Source: Lepturacanthus savala (Eukaryota; Chordata; Actinopteri; Scombriformes; Trichiuridae). Taken from it: a DNA stretch of 64,000 bases. This document shows positions 1-13,549 of this stretch, piece by piece (the first letter of the stretch is position 1; every line of letters starts with the position of its first letter). The notes under the pieces were generated by a model. The model was not told the DNA's origin. It was given only the letters and a program-made list of their open reading frames with translations, and did not search any database. The stretch is from positions 19,449,727 through 19,513,726 of the forward strand of contig CM060478.1 of the NCBI GenBank assembly GCA_030544235.1. The letters are read 5' to 3'. The translations under genes were made by a program, and so were the position numbers.

Positions 1-927
1 TTATAAATAGTATTTTTTAATTTTTCCTTTGAGTTGATGAGGGTATGTATTTACAGGCTGCTTTTATTACAATAAAGAAACATAAAAAGGCTGTAAGCAG
101 AATATAAAGTGAACCCAATGGATGGAGTCCAGGGGAAAGAAGGAGATAAGGTAAGATGAATTCCCTTAATGATCCGACTCCGCCTTCTCAGCTCCAGAAT
201 GAACCCCACAATCCTCAAGGTGGTTATAACAGTTCTATATATTTACAATCAGTTCCAAATGTTAACACAGAGAATTGCTTAGAAAATTTAGTTTAAAACT
301 AATGAGCATAATGCAAAAACAACCTTCCACCCACCCACAATTTATCCACATGTATACATAAACATTAGCTGATATTTGATATGGATAAAAAATGGCAATG
401 ATTTAAATGCTCTCAATAAAGATTGGGCATCTTTTCTTTGAAACGACTCAAGTAAGAAATGTTTAATTCTGACTATTTCTTTTCTTACTTTCCACAAAAC
501 AACTAGATTAAGCCCCAGGACTATTTTATAAATGATATTTATAAATGATAATAAAAATGGAATATCTCTACAACCACAAAGTTTATGGATTTAAACCTGG
601 TATCAAAAGAAATCTACAAAATGAGGTGACTACAGAAGTGTCAGAATCGATTCATGTAACTGTGACAGAGCAATAAATATTGCAAAACAAAAACAAACAG
701 AAATCACAAAATGATAATAATCTGTATAACTACAGATAAAAATACTTTACCAAACTGACCAAAATCAGGTTGAAATAGGAGTTGAAAAGAAGTTGAAATA
801 GGCTAAATTATCTGCAATTTAAAGTTTAATTATTAATAAGAGTTCAAAAGTCTTTTATTTGTCATAGAAATCACACTGAGGCTAATTACAGAGCATGAAT
901 GTTTTACTACAGATAAAAAATGACTTT
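1..927. other. AT-rich non-coding stretch, nothing identified
   Basis: No open reading frame of convincing length or composition and no recognisable repeat. The sequence is AT-rich with scattered short A and T runs, as in fish intergenic DNA. Confidence 0.6.
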
Positions 928-961
928 GTACTAAGTAAAGTAAAATTACTTTACTTAGTAC
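928..961. repeat. Perfect 34-bp inverted repeat (hairpin)
   Basis: Two 16-base arms (928-943 and 946-961, beginning GTACTAAGTAAAG) are exact reverse complements separated by only two A bases. The arms end abruptly, since the bases just outside do not pair. It could be the tip of a palindromic MITE or a chance AT-rich cruciform. No flanking target duplication was noticed. Confidence 0.85.
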
Positions 962-1072
962 TAAATAATTGTTTTGGTATGTTTTAGTTGATATGCATTT
1001 CGTGACTTCCTATTTTGTTTGCTATTACATGTATTATTTTCATTCAAGCACCATCACTGCAAGTGCAGAGTG

Positions 1073-1123
1073 GACGTCCTGATTGTTCTTAGGACAACAA
1101 CCACTTGGTAAAATCAGGACGTC
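1073..1123. repeat. 12-bp inverted repeat with 27-bp loop
   Basis: GACGTCCTGATT at 1073-1084 is exactly reverse-complemented at 1112-1123. The pairing stops at both ends of the arms. The function is unknown. The surrounding 962-1400 holds no other recognised feature. Confidence 0.7.
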
Positions 1124-1404
1124 TGTTAAGAGCACCACAGTGTGTCTTTGAGCATTGTTCAGCAATTACTTTGATCTCACATGTGCAGAAATGCAATGCA
1201 AAGTGGGTCTGTGATACTGTGAGATGAAACTAATTTAGCTTCATCCTCTAAACTGTCCACTGAGCCGCTGAGTTTGTTTTCTTGCATCATCCCACTTCAC
1301 ACTCAGTTTCACAGTTTCATCATGTTCACACCTGGAGGCTGAGAAGAAAAAACATCATCTTCTACTCTCCACTGAGCAGCTTCACTGCCAGCGGGCTGGT
1401 GTCC

Positions 1405-1590
1405 AGTGCCTTGCTTAAGGGCACATTAAAGGATAGGTTCGCCATTTATGTAAAATCTTTTCTTAAAACAATATCCACATGCCCATAAACACACTGAAAC
1501 AGTTGTTACTGTCAGAAAATCCTCCAAACACCTCTTTAGTGTAAGTGCTATATCCTCAAAACTGAAAGTCAACAAATTCAGAGTAATTAT
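1405..1590. repeat. Teleost dispersed-repeat remnants (TTAAAGGATAGG-type start)
   Basis: Bases 1405-1424 resemble the 'cttgctcaagggcac' end common to many fish SINE-like repeats. From 1426 the sequence TTAAAGGATAGGTTC begins what I remember as a frequent fish non-autonomous element. Phrases about 'cccata...acactgaaacag' at 1480-1505 support this. The far end of the element could not be found, so it is probably truncated. The family assignment is from memory, not from a search. Confidence 0.4.
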
Positions 1591-2354
1591 TGATTGTTTT
1601 CAATGGTGAAATCTAGTTGTAAAAATATCTGTAAATGTTATATGATACAATCTTAATTATGAGATACTATACATGTCTTTTATAAATATCTCTGACATCA
1701 TCACAGTAGGAAAACATAGGTGTAAATAATTACATTCAAGATGGCTTTGACTTCACATTTTGTCCACACTCAGACTGTCCGTGATGCTTGAATAGAACTT
1801 GCTGAGTTAATATTATTAGTTTCACCCTTTTCTACTATGATAAAAAAATAACAATAACCCAATACAGAATATGTTGATGCCTGTTTTTACAATTGGGATG
1901 TGACAATATTGATAACATATATTTTTAATATTATTAATTGTTTCATTTGTTTTCACAGCTGTTGTGTGTTAGTCTCATTTTGTGTTACTTTTAAATTAAT
2001 TTTTACTGATGAGTCTGTTTTTATGTGTATTATGTCCTGATGCTACCAAATACAGATTTAATAGAACTGACTACAACTATCTTTATCATTTTTAGCTTTA
2101 CTCACATTTTCTGATTTCCTCCTCATTAATAAATGTAGCAATACTACACTGTGAACGTAACCATTTACAAGTGGTCCTGCATTCAAACTCTAAGCAAAGA
2201 CTACTTAATATACCAAAAGTAAAAGTACTTCCAAGGCAGGAGTATGGCATGTGTGATGTGTCTCTGATATACAGTATTATGATACAGTGTATGATATTAT
2301 GGGAATGTTATCATTGATGTATAAATATGTAAGCAGCATTTTAACATGACACTA
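1591..2354. other. AT-rich non-coding stretch
   Basis: No coding signal. There are long T-rich runs and scattered AATAAA-like words. Nothing more specific can be supported. Confidence 0.5.
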
Positions 2355-2445
2355 AGTGTCATTGTGTTTTTGTTAGCTTAAAATGAGCCCTTCATTTACA
2401 TAGGGAGCGGATCCTCTTCTATGGAGCCTGCTGCTCTTAGAACTG
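2355..2445. repeat. MITE fragment, same family as 18569-18829 (probable)
   Basis: The words around 'gtttttgttagctt', 'aaatgagccc' and 'atagggagcggatcctctt' match the interior of the fish TTAAAGGTACAG-ended element whose more complete copy is at 18569-18829. The terminal repeats are not visible here, so this is an internal fragment. The assignment rests on memory of the family and partial similarity to the other copy. Confidence 0.4.
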
Positions 2446-3185
2446 GTCATAGATTAAAGAGTGTCTCCTCACCAGATTGTGTGTGTTTAAGTGTGTGGAT
2501 TTGGGAACAGTGTGGATATGTGTGTGTTTATGTGTAAATTTGTGATTTTGTGTATTTGTGTAATTTGTGTATTTGTATCACGACACAAGCTTATAAAATC
2601 ACTGACAACCTTACTGTCCTTGAGCAGATGAGATGCAGAGCCAGAGGTGTTTCAACTGAAATAAAGAATAATGTACCACGCAATACAATACAATGTATTC
2701 AGCTGACTATATTTACTGTATGTCTAAGGCTCAGAGAGTGAATTAGGAATAATTAGGAATTACCCTGTATGTCAGAAATCTCTTTGGCTCAGAAGTCAAC
2801 TTTGAAACTCACCCAAACTGCTTTTTATCATCATAAATAAAACACAAATTGGAACCATTTTAATGGCTCCGCTGCTGCAGTCCAGCCAAAATCATCTAAT
2901 CTGTCTATATGCTCACTGCATGAGTCACACAAGTCTCAGAACAGGTAACACTTTTAAGCCAAGTACTGTATTAGTCATTAAAAGGTAGATAAAAAAAACT
3001 ATATCATAAGATCATACTAATAATACTATAGAGGATGTATTAATATATTAAGGAATGTAGTATAGGGTACTTGTATTGTACCAGCACTTGTTTCTGAGAT
3101 ATATGGTTTCACTTTTGTACAATTGGAAGAAGTGAAAACATGCCCAATATTATATACAGTCAATGACTAATCCTTTTAATGGTAA
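2446..3185. other. Non-coding stretch with a short TG-rich patch
   Basis: A TG/TA-rich patch lies at about 2475-2580. The rest is AT-rich single-copy-looking DNA. No gene was seen. Confidence 0.5.
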
Positions 3186-3390
3186 AATGGTATTTGTGTA
3201 GCACGTTTCTAGTAATTTCGAGCACTCAAAGCGCTTTACACTACAAATGTTCATTCATCCATTCACACACTGATGGCAGTAACTGACATACAAGGTGCCA
3301 CCCACACATCACGGAGCTAATCATTCAGACACTGCATGGCGCAGCATATCGGGGGCAAATCAGGGTTAAGTATCTTGGACTAAAGTAAGC
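3186..3390. repeat. SINE/LINE-tail-like dispersed repeat (GCGCTTTACA type)
   Basis: It contains 'aaagcgctttacac', 'cattcatccattcacacac', a 'ggtgccaccc' phrase and 'gggttaagtatcttgg'. This is the order seen in a very common teleost repeat. A second diverged copy with the same order of words is at 14488-14640. No target duplication is recognisable, so the copy is old. Confidence 0.5.
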
Positions 3391-3568
3391 TACTGTTACT
3401 CAGGGTGGAAACTGTGGCACAGGAAGTGGTGTAAGAAAGGATGTGAATGGCTGGATGAAGTAGTACTACTCTTCCTTGGGTATATAATATAAACTAATTA
3501 ACCACAGTACTGGGTGGATCTCATTTAAATCCGTATTTACATGAGTCTTCTCAAAGGACATTTTACCT

Positions 3569-3790
3569 TTAATTTCTGTGATCTCTAATGGTAACAAGTT
3601 CCACAAGGATGATGCTCAGTACATCACTACACATCCCATTAAAAAAATGAAAATAACAGGAGAATTTGTCTAGCGGCAGATTGTAATCAATAACATCAAA
3701 GGCAACACTGAAATGCAACGATACTGTCCCCACTGTTCTCTTATTGTCTCCATCCAATATGCAGTCATCTGTAGTTAGTTTATCTTTCAT
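3569..3790 (-). pseudogene. LINE retrotransposon reverse-transcriptase fragment
   Basis: The minus-strand reading frame of 73 residues contains a run resembling the reverse-transcriptase palm of fish non-LTR retrotransposons. It reads T-T-D-D, then D-N-K-x-x-V-G-x-V, then F-S-x-A-F-D-V-I-D-Y-N-L. The last block corresponds to motif A, which carries the first metal-binding aspartate. A following F-F-N-G-x-x-S-D-V piece resembles sequence normally found further along, so an internal deletion is likely. No intact endonuclease or remaining palm motifs (such as the catalytic double aspartate) were seen nearby. It is a short dead relic. The exact clade cannot be named. Confidence 0.55.
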
Positions 3791-4529
3791 TGGTATTGAA
3801 ATACTGAAATATTGAGCAATATCATTTGGATAAGTGACAAAACCCCATCTGCTTCAATAATGAAGGTGTCTGCATTTCAGACACCTTCTTCGAATCCCTA
3901 CCCAAGGTATTCCACAATTCATTTGATTTACTTAAATTATCCTGATTTGATAATGATGATTCCTGAAATTACAGTAATTCTGTCAGCCAGAAAACCAGAT
4001 GTAATTGCCTTTTCCTTATGCTATTTTCATGTGCCGTGCAGTTTTTTCAGTTCACTGTCAAGTTGCTCTCATGCGTATGGAGGATAAATGTCAGCTATTT
4101 ACAAAAATAATTACATAAACTGTCTCATTGTTAGTTCTGGATTCCCCTCTTCACTGAATACTGTGCCAGGGTAATGTTCCAGTTCCTTTAAAAAATAGTC
4201 TTGATCTTTTGTAAATTACTTTTGGAACTACTTTCTTTTTTTTATTTTGGATTTTAGCCTTTCTAATAAACACACTGTGGTGTTGGCAGTGTACCAAATA
4301 GGAACTGAAATCACCTTTGTACATAAATCATCTGCATTTGTAAAACATTTGTTCAGCACGGGGAGAGGAATTGACAGCTTTCGACTTTTCAAATTCTGGT
4401 TGGCTATTTGAGTAACTGTGTTAAGCTATGTGTATAGCTACAGCAAGGGTGGTCTTCTTAAGTGAACATTTTGGACAGAACCAGTTGATATTCAGATCCC
4501 CGTGTTGGGGTTTCTGTTTGAATGAACTG
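3791..4529. other. Non-coding stretch downstream of LINE scrap
   Basis: It may contain more decayed LINE sequence in the minus orientation (upstream of the palm fragment), but translation gives frequent stops and no motif I can defend. The rest is AT-rich DNA. Confidence 0.4.
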
Positions 4530-4925
4530 TGCTTACTATGCCTTTAAGAGTGGTTAGAGACATTGCAGTCTATGGGTGTATTTGTTTTCCATGTGGGTTT
4601 TTGATTGTTCTTGGACCCCACCCACTCGTATGATGCCGCCTGTTCGTCAGCTGTTAGTCATCACTGTCTGATTAGTTCCAATTAACCTGTGTATTTAAAC
4701 CCTGCTTTTACTAATCCTGTTTGTCTCAGTGAGTGTGTGTCATGTAGACTTGCGATCACTTGGAACCTCTTATTGCTTGCATGTTCTTGTATTAAGGATT
4801 CTGACCTGCTGGCTCCTTTGTTTTTGCTCAGCCTGGAATAAATCACTTGAACTGGTTTTGCATTTGAGTTCTGTTCAACACCTGTTCAACACCTGTTCAA
4901 CACCTGTTCAACACCTGACACCCTG
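4530..4925 (+). repeat. LTR-like terminal remnant of a retroelement (tentative)
   Basis: The order of signals resembles a fish LTR or retroelement end: a TATTTAAA box near 4690, about 150 bp of C/T-rich sequence, an AATAAA signal at about 4836, then a short tail ending in 'cctgaca'. No partner LTR, primer-binding site or polyprotein frame was found, so it would be a solo or truncated copy. Another dispersed repeat class is possible. Confidence 0.35.
4871..4914. repeat. 11-bp tandem repeat, four perfect copies
   Basis: The unit CTGTTCAACAC is repeated four times without mismatch, followed by a partial fifth ('ctgaca'). It sits inside the LTR-like remnant, close to its 3' end. It is a minisatellite likely to vary in copy number between individuals. 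The units abut without spacers, so this is not a CRISPR array. Confidence 0.9.
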
Positions 4926-5339
4926 TCACATAAAAGAGGTCAGATAAGGATGCAGGGAGGGGATCAATGAGATCAATGAGGGATTGAACAGGAAACTAGT
5001 GACATTGGGACTGATGTCAACTGATGATATAAGGCATGTGAACTTGTAACCAAAAGGCTTCACCATCATTCATAATCTTTCCCTCCTTGACTGGAATATA
5101 GTTTACATTTACAAAAAAGCTACACCACCTCCAATAATGTATGTATGTATCTATCTATCATGGTTATTCCATTATCATCAATTATTTGAGCTATGTGTGT
5201 CTCAGACACAGAGTATATGGATAAAGTTTAATATCAGCAGACCTCAACTTTCTGTGCTTTGCTTTGAAGACTGTATATATTAATAATGTGTGTGATCCTA
5301 AACTACATGAAGTAGATGCTGCAAGTAGGATAATATTTA

Positions 5340-5396
5340 TCCTGTAAAGTGCTTTGTGTGGTCGACAGAAAGGCGCTATACAACTGCAGTCCATTT
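5340..5396 (+). repeat. Dispersed-repeat tail (AAGTGCTTTG...GGCGCTATA type)
   Basis: The sequence 'aagtgctttgtgtggtcg', then 'aggcgctatacaa', then 'cagtccattta' matches the 3' end of a very common fish retroposon as I remember it. Only this end is recognisable. Confidence 0.5.
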
Positions 5397-8300
5397 AGAT
5401 TTTGACAACTAGTTCAATATTTTTCTATGTAATGACTAAAGCAATGAAATGGGTATTATTAGTTTTACAGGGAATGACTATTAATCATGTAGAGAGTTGT
5501 ATAAAAGCAGTTGATGCATGTCCAAAAGCTTTTGGTATTTGTTTGAAGAAATGTGAAACTGCTACAGTGCTAAGATGAATACAAATGAATAAATGTTTTG
5601 GAAGTTGAACTAAGTGTTGTGCAAATGTTACTAGTGATGTGTGAAATGCATCAAAGTGACTGAGGAAAAACTGCTATCCAATGTATAGAAGAGATAGTCA
5701 GTTTAACAAAGTGGTTAACACCATTTTTGTTCTGACAGCCGCTGTACTGAGGGCAACAAATTGCAGACATCTGGCACAATCATACTAATTAATCCAATTA
5801 TATGACAACTCATCTCTGCTCTGATCAGACCTGATTCGGAGTCATTCTCAGAATTGCTACAACACACATATTGAGGTATTTAAAAAAAAGATTAGGCTAT
5901 GACCCATCACAAAACATCCTCTGTCCTCTGTTTTTCCTACATCCAATTTATTCTTAAAAGATAGCTTTGAGATGTTGTTGTTTTGGGGTTTTTTTTATAA
6001 TTGAATGATGATTTCAGCTACTTTTGAAGGAACATTTTGGTAGAGCCAAAGATGTGGCATGTGGAACAGGTTTAAATGAATGACCTACTGGAGCAATTTT
6101 CACTGAGGTCTATTTGTGTCTGCATAACAACAAGATGCTTGAAGCTTTCTTCAAAGAAAGTGTGTGTCATCAAAAAGGCTACACTACATTAAACACTCAA
6201 AGGAAATAAATGGAAAAATAAATCCTAACTCTGTCTGTGGTGTTAATGTATGTGTGACACACAGAAAGTTACAGTGTAAGTTTATCTGTACATGCCCTGT
6301 CTGTATCCAAATTTCATGCTCTATTTTTTCCCCTTAATTAAAAAAAAAACAAAGAAATGGCCTGGCCCATGGTATCACTTTGTTGGCTAAGATCACCATG
6401 GTAACCCACCGTATACTTAACAGCTAACCTACGGCTAAACAGAAGATCAGACAAAAACCAGCCAGAATACTGACCAGTCAAACCCCTGGAAACATCATCA
6501 TCATTCCTACACAATGCCAATATGAACAAAAGTCCTCAGATTGAAACAAAGAGCAACATATATTTATAGATCAGTAGAATCACTTTGCTGTTCCAGGCTT
6601 TCATGTGTCACCAAATTGAAAACATAGCTGAGAAATAGTCCACAACAATACATGATGCACAATAGGTTAGGGATATTGTGAGTGAGTTGGTTGAATTCAT
6701 ACATTTTTGGGATAATAAATATTAATGAAAATATTAAGTATATTAGAATGTTATTAATAATATTATATTAAATGTTATGTGTTACACCAAATGTTGTTTC
6801 TTCTTCATTATTAGTAATATCAAAGGGAACTTTTACTTATTTTATTAAAATCCAAACCAAATAGGAAAAGCACTCATATAAATAACAATATCCCTAACTT
6901 ATTGTGAATAGTGAAATTTGGCTCATAGCTGCTAATTCTGTTGTTCCTGTTAATGCTTTTGCATCATAGCAGCTCAGTAAAAAGCAATTGTGTGATGATC
7001 ATTTCAAACAAAAATTAAATCCTCTGTTGTCTTTTCATTAAAAAAAATTATTCACACAATGTTAGTTAGCTCCCATGATTATAAATGTAACATCAATAGG
7101 CCTCTTCCAGCATTAAATACATATTTTATCCTCTCTGCTATATCAGCAGAAATACTGACACTTTTGTATTCATACTCGTAGTATGAATAGTCAATCAACA
7201 CTAAAGACATATAATAACTGCATGGATTTGGATTGGTGGAGAGCAAGGTGAGGTTTAAAACAGTGGCTACCAGTTAATGATCAATACCAGAGTGCAACGC
7301 TGCCTTTTTTTAAAATTCTATGTAATAAATAATTCATTGGAGGTTATACTCTAGTGTGCAGACATTTGTTTTTCATGTATTCCACATGCACTGTTATCTG
7401 ACACCTGGCCTAAAAACAGCTGGATGTGCACATAATATAATCCCCAGTTATTTTAAGCCTCACCCTTACTTTTTATTTTTGGACCCGAACTCGTAAATTG
7501 TGTTTTTCTGGAGGAGATCTTCATCATTGATCGACACAAACAGACCGACCCTCTGTTGAACCAGCCATGTGTTACAGAGGCATATGTCCCGACTGTGTGT
7601 ATTGGGTGTGTTTCCTCATGACTACCCATCAGCAGCAACAACAGTCGGCCACATCGGAAGACGGCGTCTCTCGTTTTACGCTTGAGAAAGAAGAGAAAGA
7701 ATGATAGAGATAAATCTCTGTGTCTTTCTCTGTGTCCTTATCTGGGCGCGAACACAGGCAATCAGTCATGGTTGAACTGTGCTATGACTTCAATTTCAGT
7801 GAGAGGAAACTCATCCTGCTATCTCATTTGATTTCACAATAGAGCGGCTCCCTGCCAGGGCTGGGATTTTATCTGGTTAAATGGAGAGATGCTACATTTT
7901 TGGTCAATGATGCTTACAACTTTACAAAGAAATGGACATGTACTACACTGTGGGATTTTTGTACTTTATTATTCACTTTTTTATTTTGCAATAAACACAT
8001 GCAGAAAAACATTAACAGCCAATGCAAAATAGATAAAAACAGTAGCCAATGCAATCTTACCTAGCCATTAGCACAGCACAAACTCGGGCTAATGTTAGCT
8101 ACTTTAGCTTAATTATGCTTACAGGAAAGATATCAGAGTCAAGTAACAGCAAAATTGCAGAAATATTGTGACAATAGTTTGACATAGTCCCAGAAGACAG
8201 GGAGAGGAGCAGGTGAGGCAATCAACACCCATGAAGCAGACATCAAAGCGTAATATGAGTCTTAAAATCTTTTAAATTAATAGAGCAATCAGATCAGATC

Positions 8301-9207
8301 AGAATGACCATGAACTTATTTGAGGGCCTGAATAGGAAAATGGGGTCATTATGAAGTGACTCAGTATTTGGAGAGAAATTATCATATTTTAAATGGGAAT
8401 CAATTGGAGCCGCATCTAATATAGATTTTATAGATATTTTGTGCTGTAGATATTTATTTATAAAACACACAGTTCTTCTGATTTTTAAAGACTGGCTCAA
8501 AATATGTTATCAGTTTCATGAATAGCCAAGACCTCTGTCTATTTGTGGACTTGCCTGTGTCGGTGGTAACCCTTGTGTTTAAATGCTGAGAAATCAGTGA
8601 GAAATTATTTCTGAACTCTGTGTACTTTAATGAGTATATTCTTTTGGTGCCACATTAAATTTGCCCTGTAACAAGACCTGGTCAAGCCTTCTTCTGAGCT
8701 CGATCACAGGTGATGCTAACAATAGCACAGAAGTGGGTGATTATGAAAGATTTAATCAAGGTGGAAGTAGCACGCAGAAGGCTGCGGACAGAACAGAAAT
8801 GCTGTCATCAGAGGGTTGTGGACACTGGAAATAGTCCATTATTAAGACATAAAATTAGCCACATGGTAGAACATCACAAAGATTGTGCTGGCAAACAGTT
8901 TATCCACTGTTCTGAATCAGTATGCTAGATATACTGTGCAGGTAGGAAACAAGACAGAAGGAAACAATATCTGAGCCATCAAGAATATTTTTGCATAATG
9001 TGCCTGCAAGAAGATTGAGTCAGGAATCTTTACAGAGCAGGCTTAACTTGATAGAGATGCAACAAAAAAAAATAATCACAAATATGCATACAGTTCATGA
9101 CATGTCTGTGTCATCCAGCAAAACAAGGACAGTCAAAAAAAACATCCCTAGGTTACCTCAACTACTCCATTGTGGATCATGGAATCAAACAAATGAGCAA
9201 TACTCTT
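5397..9207. other. Long AT-rich non-coding region
   Basis: No coding region is supportable. All open frames are short and lack domain signatures. The region is AT-rich with poly-A and poly-T runs, for example near 5980 and 6340. A less AT-rich patch at 7450-7900 has no identified function. No clear repeat could be assigned. Confidence 0.5.
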
Positions 9208-10145
<938 letters not shown>

Positions 10146-10158
10146 ACAGAAATACACC

Positions 10159-10238
<80 letters not shown>
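10146..10238. repeat. (CA)n microsatellite
   Basis: A CCCA-type lead-in at about 10155-10166 is followed by a pure (CA)36 tract at 10167-10238. It lies about 0.8 kb from the first CA array. Confidence 0.97.
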
Positions 10239-10242
<4 letters not shown>

Positions 10243-13200
10243 ATTTCAACATTTCAAAATAAAAGACCCATTGAGTACCTGTCTAGGTAACTAAAGAAGG
10301 ACCTAGACAGAGTCGTGGTGCTTGAACTTCATTTCTGCATTTTCAGCAAGGTTTTGCAACCCTCACCCCTTCGAACCGATACATTTTCTGCTCCAATGTG
10401 TTGAGCAATTCAGTTCATCTCTGTGATTTAAATGCAAAACATGTCTTTTTTCAGCCTTTGCAGGCAATTTATTTCAACTTCCAGCTTTGACAATATAAAA
10501 GTCTTGCTTCCAGCTTTTTTTCAAACTCTTTGATTCTACAAGTAATGCAGTAGTGCTTACAATTTTTTCTGTTTTACATTTTCGGCTTACACGTTTCTCA
10601 GCAGTGCGGTATAATGCATTTGAATTTTTAGCTTTTTACTCATTTAGATTTCTGCTAGATTTCATTTGCTGTTAATTGGTGTTAAATTGAAACCAAATTG
10701 TGGAATTGCACAGCCCTGCCTGCAGCCACATCAGATACAGAGCCTGACAGCAGTGTACATAGAGTCCACTTTGTGTGCAGTGGCAGGGCCAACTGCCATG
10801 TGGTCATTAGTGCTCACCACGAGTCGGATAAACTATCTAATGAGCACCTTCTTAACCCAGGCACTAGCTGTCATCAGCACATGCCATGCATCATTTCTTG
10901 GAGTAGAAACCTAAATACGTTTCCATTTCTTGCCACAGCACTTGCTCGTACTGGCCTATTCTACACCGTGTTGAAACTTTTACATCAGGGAAATGACAAG
11001 AGATCTGCAAAACTTGGTCCCTTGGTCATTGTTATCAAGTGCTTTCATTTGACAGTAATTCTCCTTGTCATGAGCTTGCTTGTTCATCTGACCTCTGAGA
11101 GAGAGGAAGAGAGGATTATTCATGTGTATCCACTATTCTCCAGAAAGTAGCTTCATTGTCTCCAAACCTTTTCACAGCTGAGATCCCTCCTAATGAAATA
11201 ACTTGATGGATTTTTCCCAAAGCCGAAGGCTCTTAGCTGGCTGCAATAGTAATTGCGTCAATTATGTTCTCTGGCCTTCTGATAGATTCCCGATCGATTC
11301 AGTCGTGTTTTCTCTGTCCCTCATAATGACAATCTCCTTACATTTCTATTTTGGATTTCCACTCCGGTTATCTTGACTGAGTTGGAACAGGGCTGGAAAA
11401 TGCCATATATGGTCACGGAGATGCAGTCACATCCTGTTGCAGTTGAACATCCCACTCTCCGCATATTGTGCCACTCAGCATTAGCTGATATTTCTCCCAG
11501 GGCATGAAACTGTGAACGCTGTATCAAAAATGGAGCACAATGCGATGTTTTCACTTCTGCTTTACCTTTAACCTTCTCTGAGCTCCAACTCACCCTAAAA
11601 AAAGATATGTCCTCCATGTGTCACTTCAGATGTGCCCCTTTTTGGTCTCAATTATTGTCTGATGGGATTTCTAATGATGCCTCATGTCAGAGGGTCTTTT
11701 TTTGGCACATTTTTATCACACACAGCCTTCACTGAGTGTGACAGCAAGGTAATGAAAGAAGTTGGAAACATCGGGTGGATGCGTTTCATCGCAGCAGCTC
11801 ACAGCCTGGGGTTTATCTGAGGGTTTTATAGACACAAATAGTCTGTTTATTTGACATTTGGGGAGATAAGGAATGTGCTTGTGAATTGATATGATATTGA
11901 AAACAAAGGTTTTCATTGAACAATTACATTATTGTCATACCACCAAAGCACTGATGACCCCAATTATTTCCTGTGACGAATGAAGCCAAGTACCTTAAAA
12001 ACTGCAGTGGCAGAAATTCAGCAAGCTGTGGGTCTGCGTGCAGCGGTCCATCAATGAAGTTAGAGGCGGCTATGTGAATATGTGCCTTGTATACTGGGCA
12101 GCACTGGTAGGCATGGGCAGCATGCTAACTGGGGACATGAAGGTCAGAAAAGACCAGACCGCATTTTCTTTTGCACTGAGCTTGTTAAACTGTGAGTCAA
12201 ACACCTGAAACCAATGCAGATGGGTTAATTAATGACAGTATGTATCATTATTTCTAAGGTCCATATACCACATGTGTTTAGATCACCTTTTAATTAATTT
12301 GTTTCAGATTTGAGTCATCTTCCAAAACTGGCCTCTTCAAATTCTATTCCATGATAATTAGTTGTATATATCGCATGCTACAGCGGAATATTTATCTGTC
12401 TGCCACCCACACAAGCCCTGCAAACACTGACTTAGATAAATGAAACAGCAAAGCTTCACATGAGACCAGTCATATCATGCAAATAGAACAACGTGAGTCA
12501 AAGTCTGTGATTCGATAAGTTCATTTGGATTGTTTGTCAGTTGGATTCGTCAGCAGAGAAATCACTTCATTTCCAAATTCCTTCTAAATGTTATGTCAGA
12601 GTTTTTGAATAATAGTTGTTTAATTATTCAATACCAATTAAAAAGGTTCCCAGGCAGACATATGTTGTACTCCCAGATCAGAGACTCACCAAAATACTGT
12701 ATCTCTATCATTAATGACCCACTTCGAACACTAAAGCTGCATACATCATTAACTTTCAGCACTGCAGCTCTCAGAGCAGCCGGCATGGTTGAAGTCACCA
12801 AAACATTTCCGTATACCGACGCTCCGGGATGAGTAAATGTAGACATGGAAGCTCTTAAAAAAAGGCGCTTGTGATACCCCTCGCAAGCATTTGAATGCAA
12901 ATTGATTTGCTCTGTATTCACATGCAAATAATAGCTTTGTGGCTATGTGTCGGCGGTCTTGAATTTGTATCAGGAAGAAAAGAAAAGAATATGGAGCACT
13001 TTTACCCTCTATTCTATTTTTATGTACCAAAGTGTCTCAGAATTCCCTCCTCTGGAGTTTTGCTGTTGTTTGATTCGAGGCAGCATTACTCAGCTGTGGA
13101 TGTGACTCAGACACTCACTTCTACAATACAGCTGCAAGAGAGAAGGATTTTTTTTATGTAGGCCCAAGTAAAGTCAGTGCCTTATGGCCTCATCTTTCCT

Positions 13201-13549
13201 TTATTTATGTCTCTGCTTTCTTCATCATATCTCACATATCAGAGAATATCTGTCAAATAGTGACTACACTTGAAGATCTTCAGTACATATGCACAAACTG
13301 AGATCTATAAATACCATTAGGGCGTAACAAATACTTTTAATGCAGATATTTTACTAATATTATCTGATTAGCTAATTGATTCTGATGCAATTGTTGGAAA
13401 GGTATATTCTAACTGTTGCTGGGTGTGACAACATACTTTTTTGATTTCCTCTTCCTTATGATGTGTTATGATGTCTGATGTCTATGTCAAACATGAAAGG
13501 TGAAAGGTCAAAAAACTTGAGATGACATATATAAAAAATGCTCAACTGC
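10239..13549. other. Non-coding region, partly CNE-like
   Basis: No gene can be supported. A 150-codon open frame at 10698-11150 has no domain signature and biased composition. The part from about 11150 to 11620 is unique-looking and less AT-rich. It contains a perfect CArG box, CCATATATGG, at 11403-11412. Octamers ATGCAAAT occur at 12477, 12895 and 12922. Some of this may be regulatory DNA, but that is an inference from texture only. Confidence 0.45.

Noticed and set aside
4871..4914. CRISPR-like array
   Set aside because: Four 11-bp units abut directly without spacers, so it is a simple tandem repeat in a eukaryotic genome.
10698..11150. 150-codon open frame
   Set aside because: No start context, domain or splice partners. 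Composition is ordinary non-coding, and a frame of this length is expected occasionally in 64 kb.
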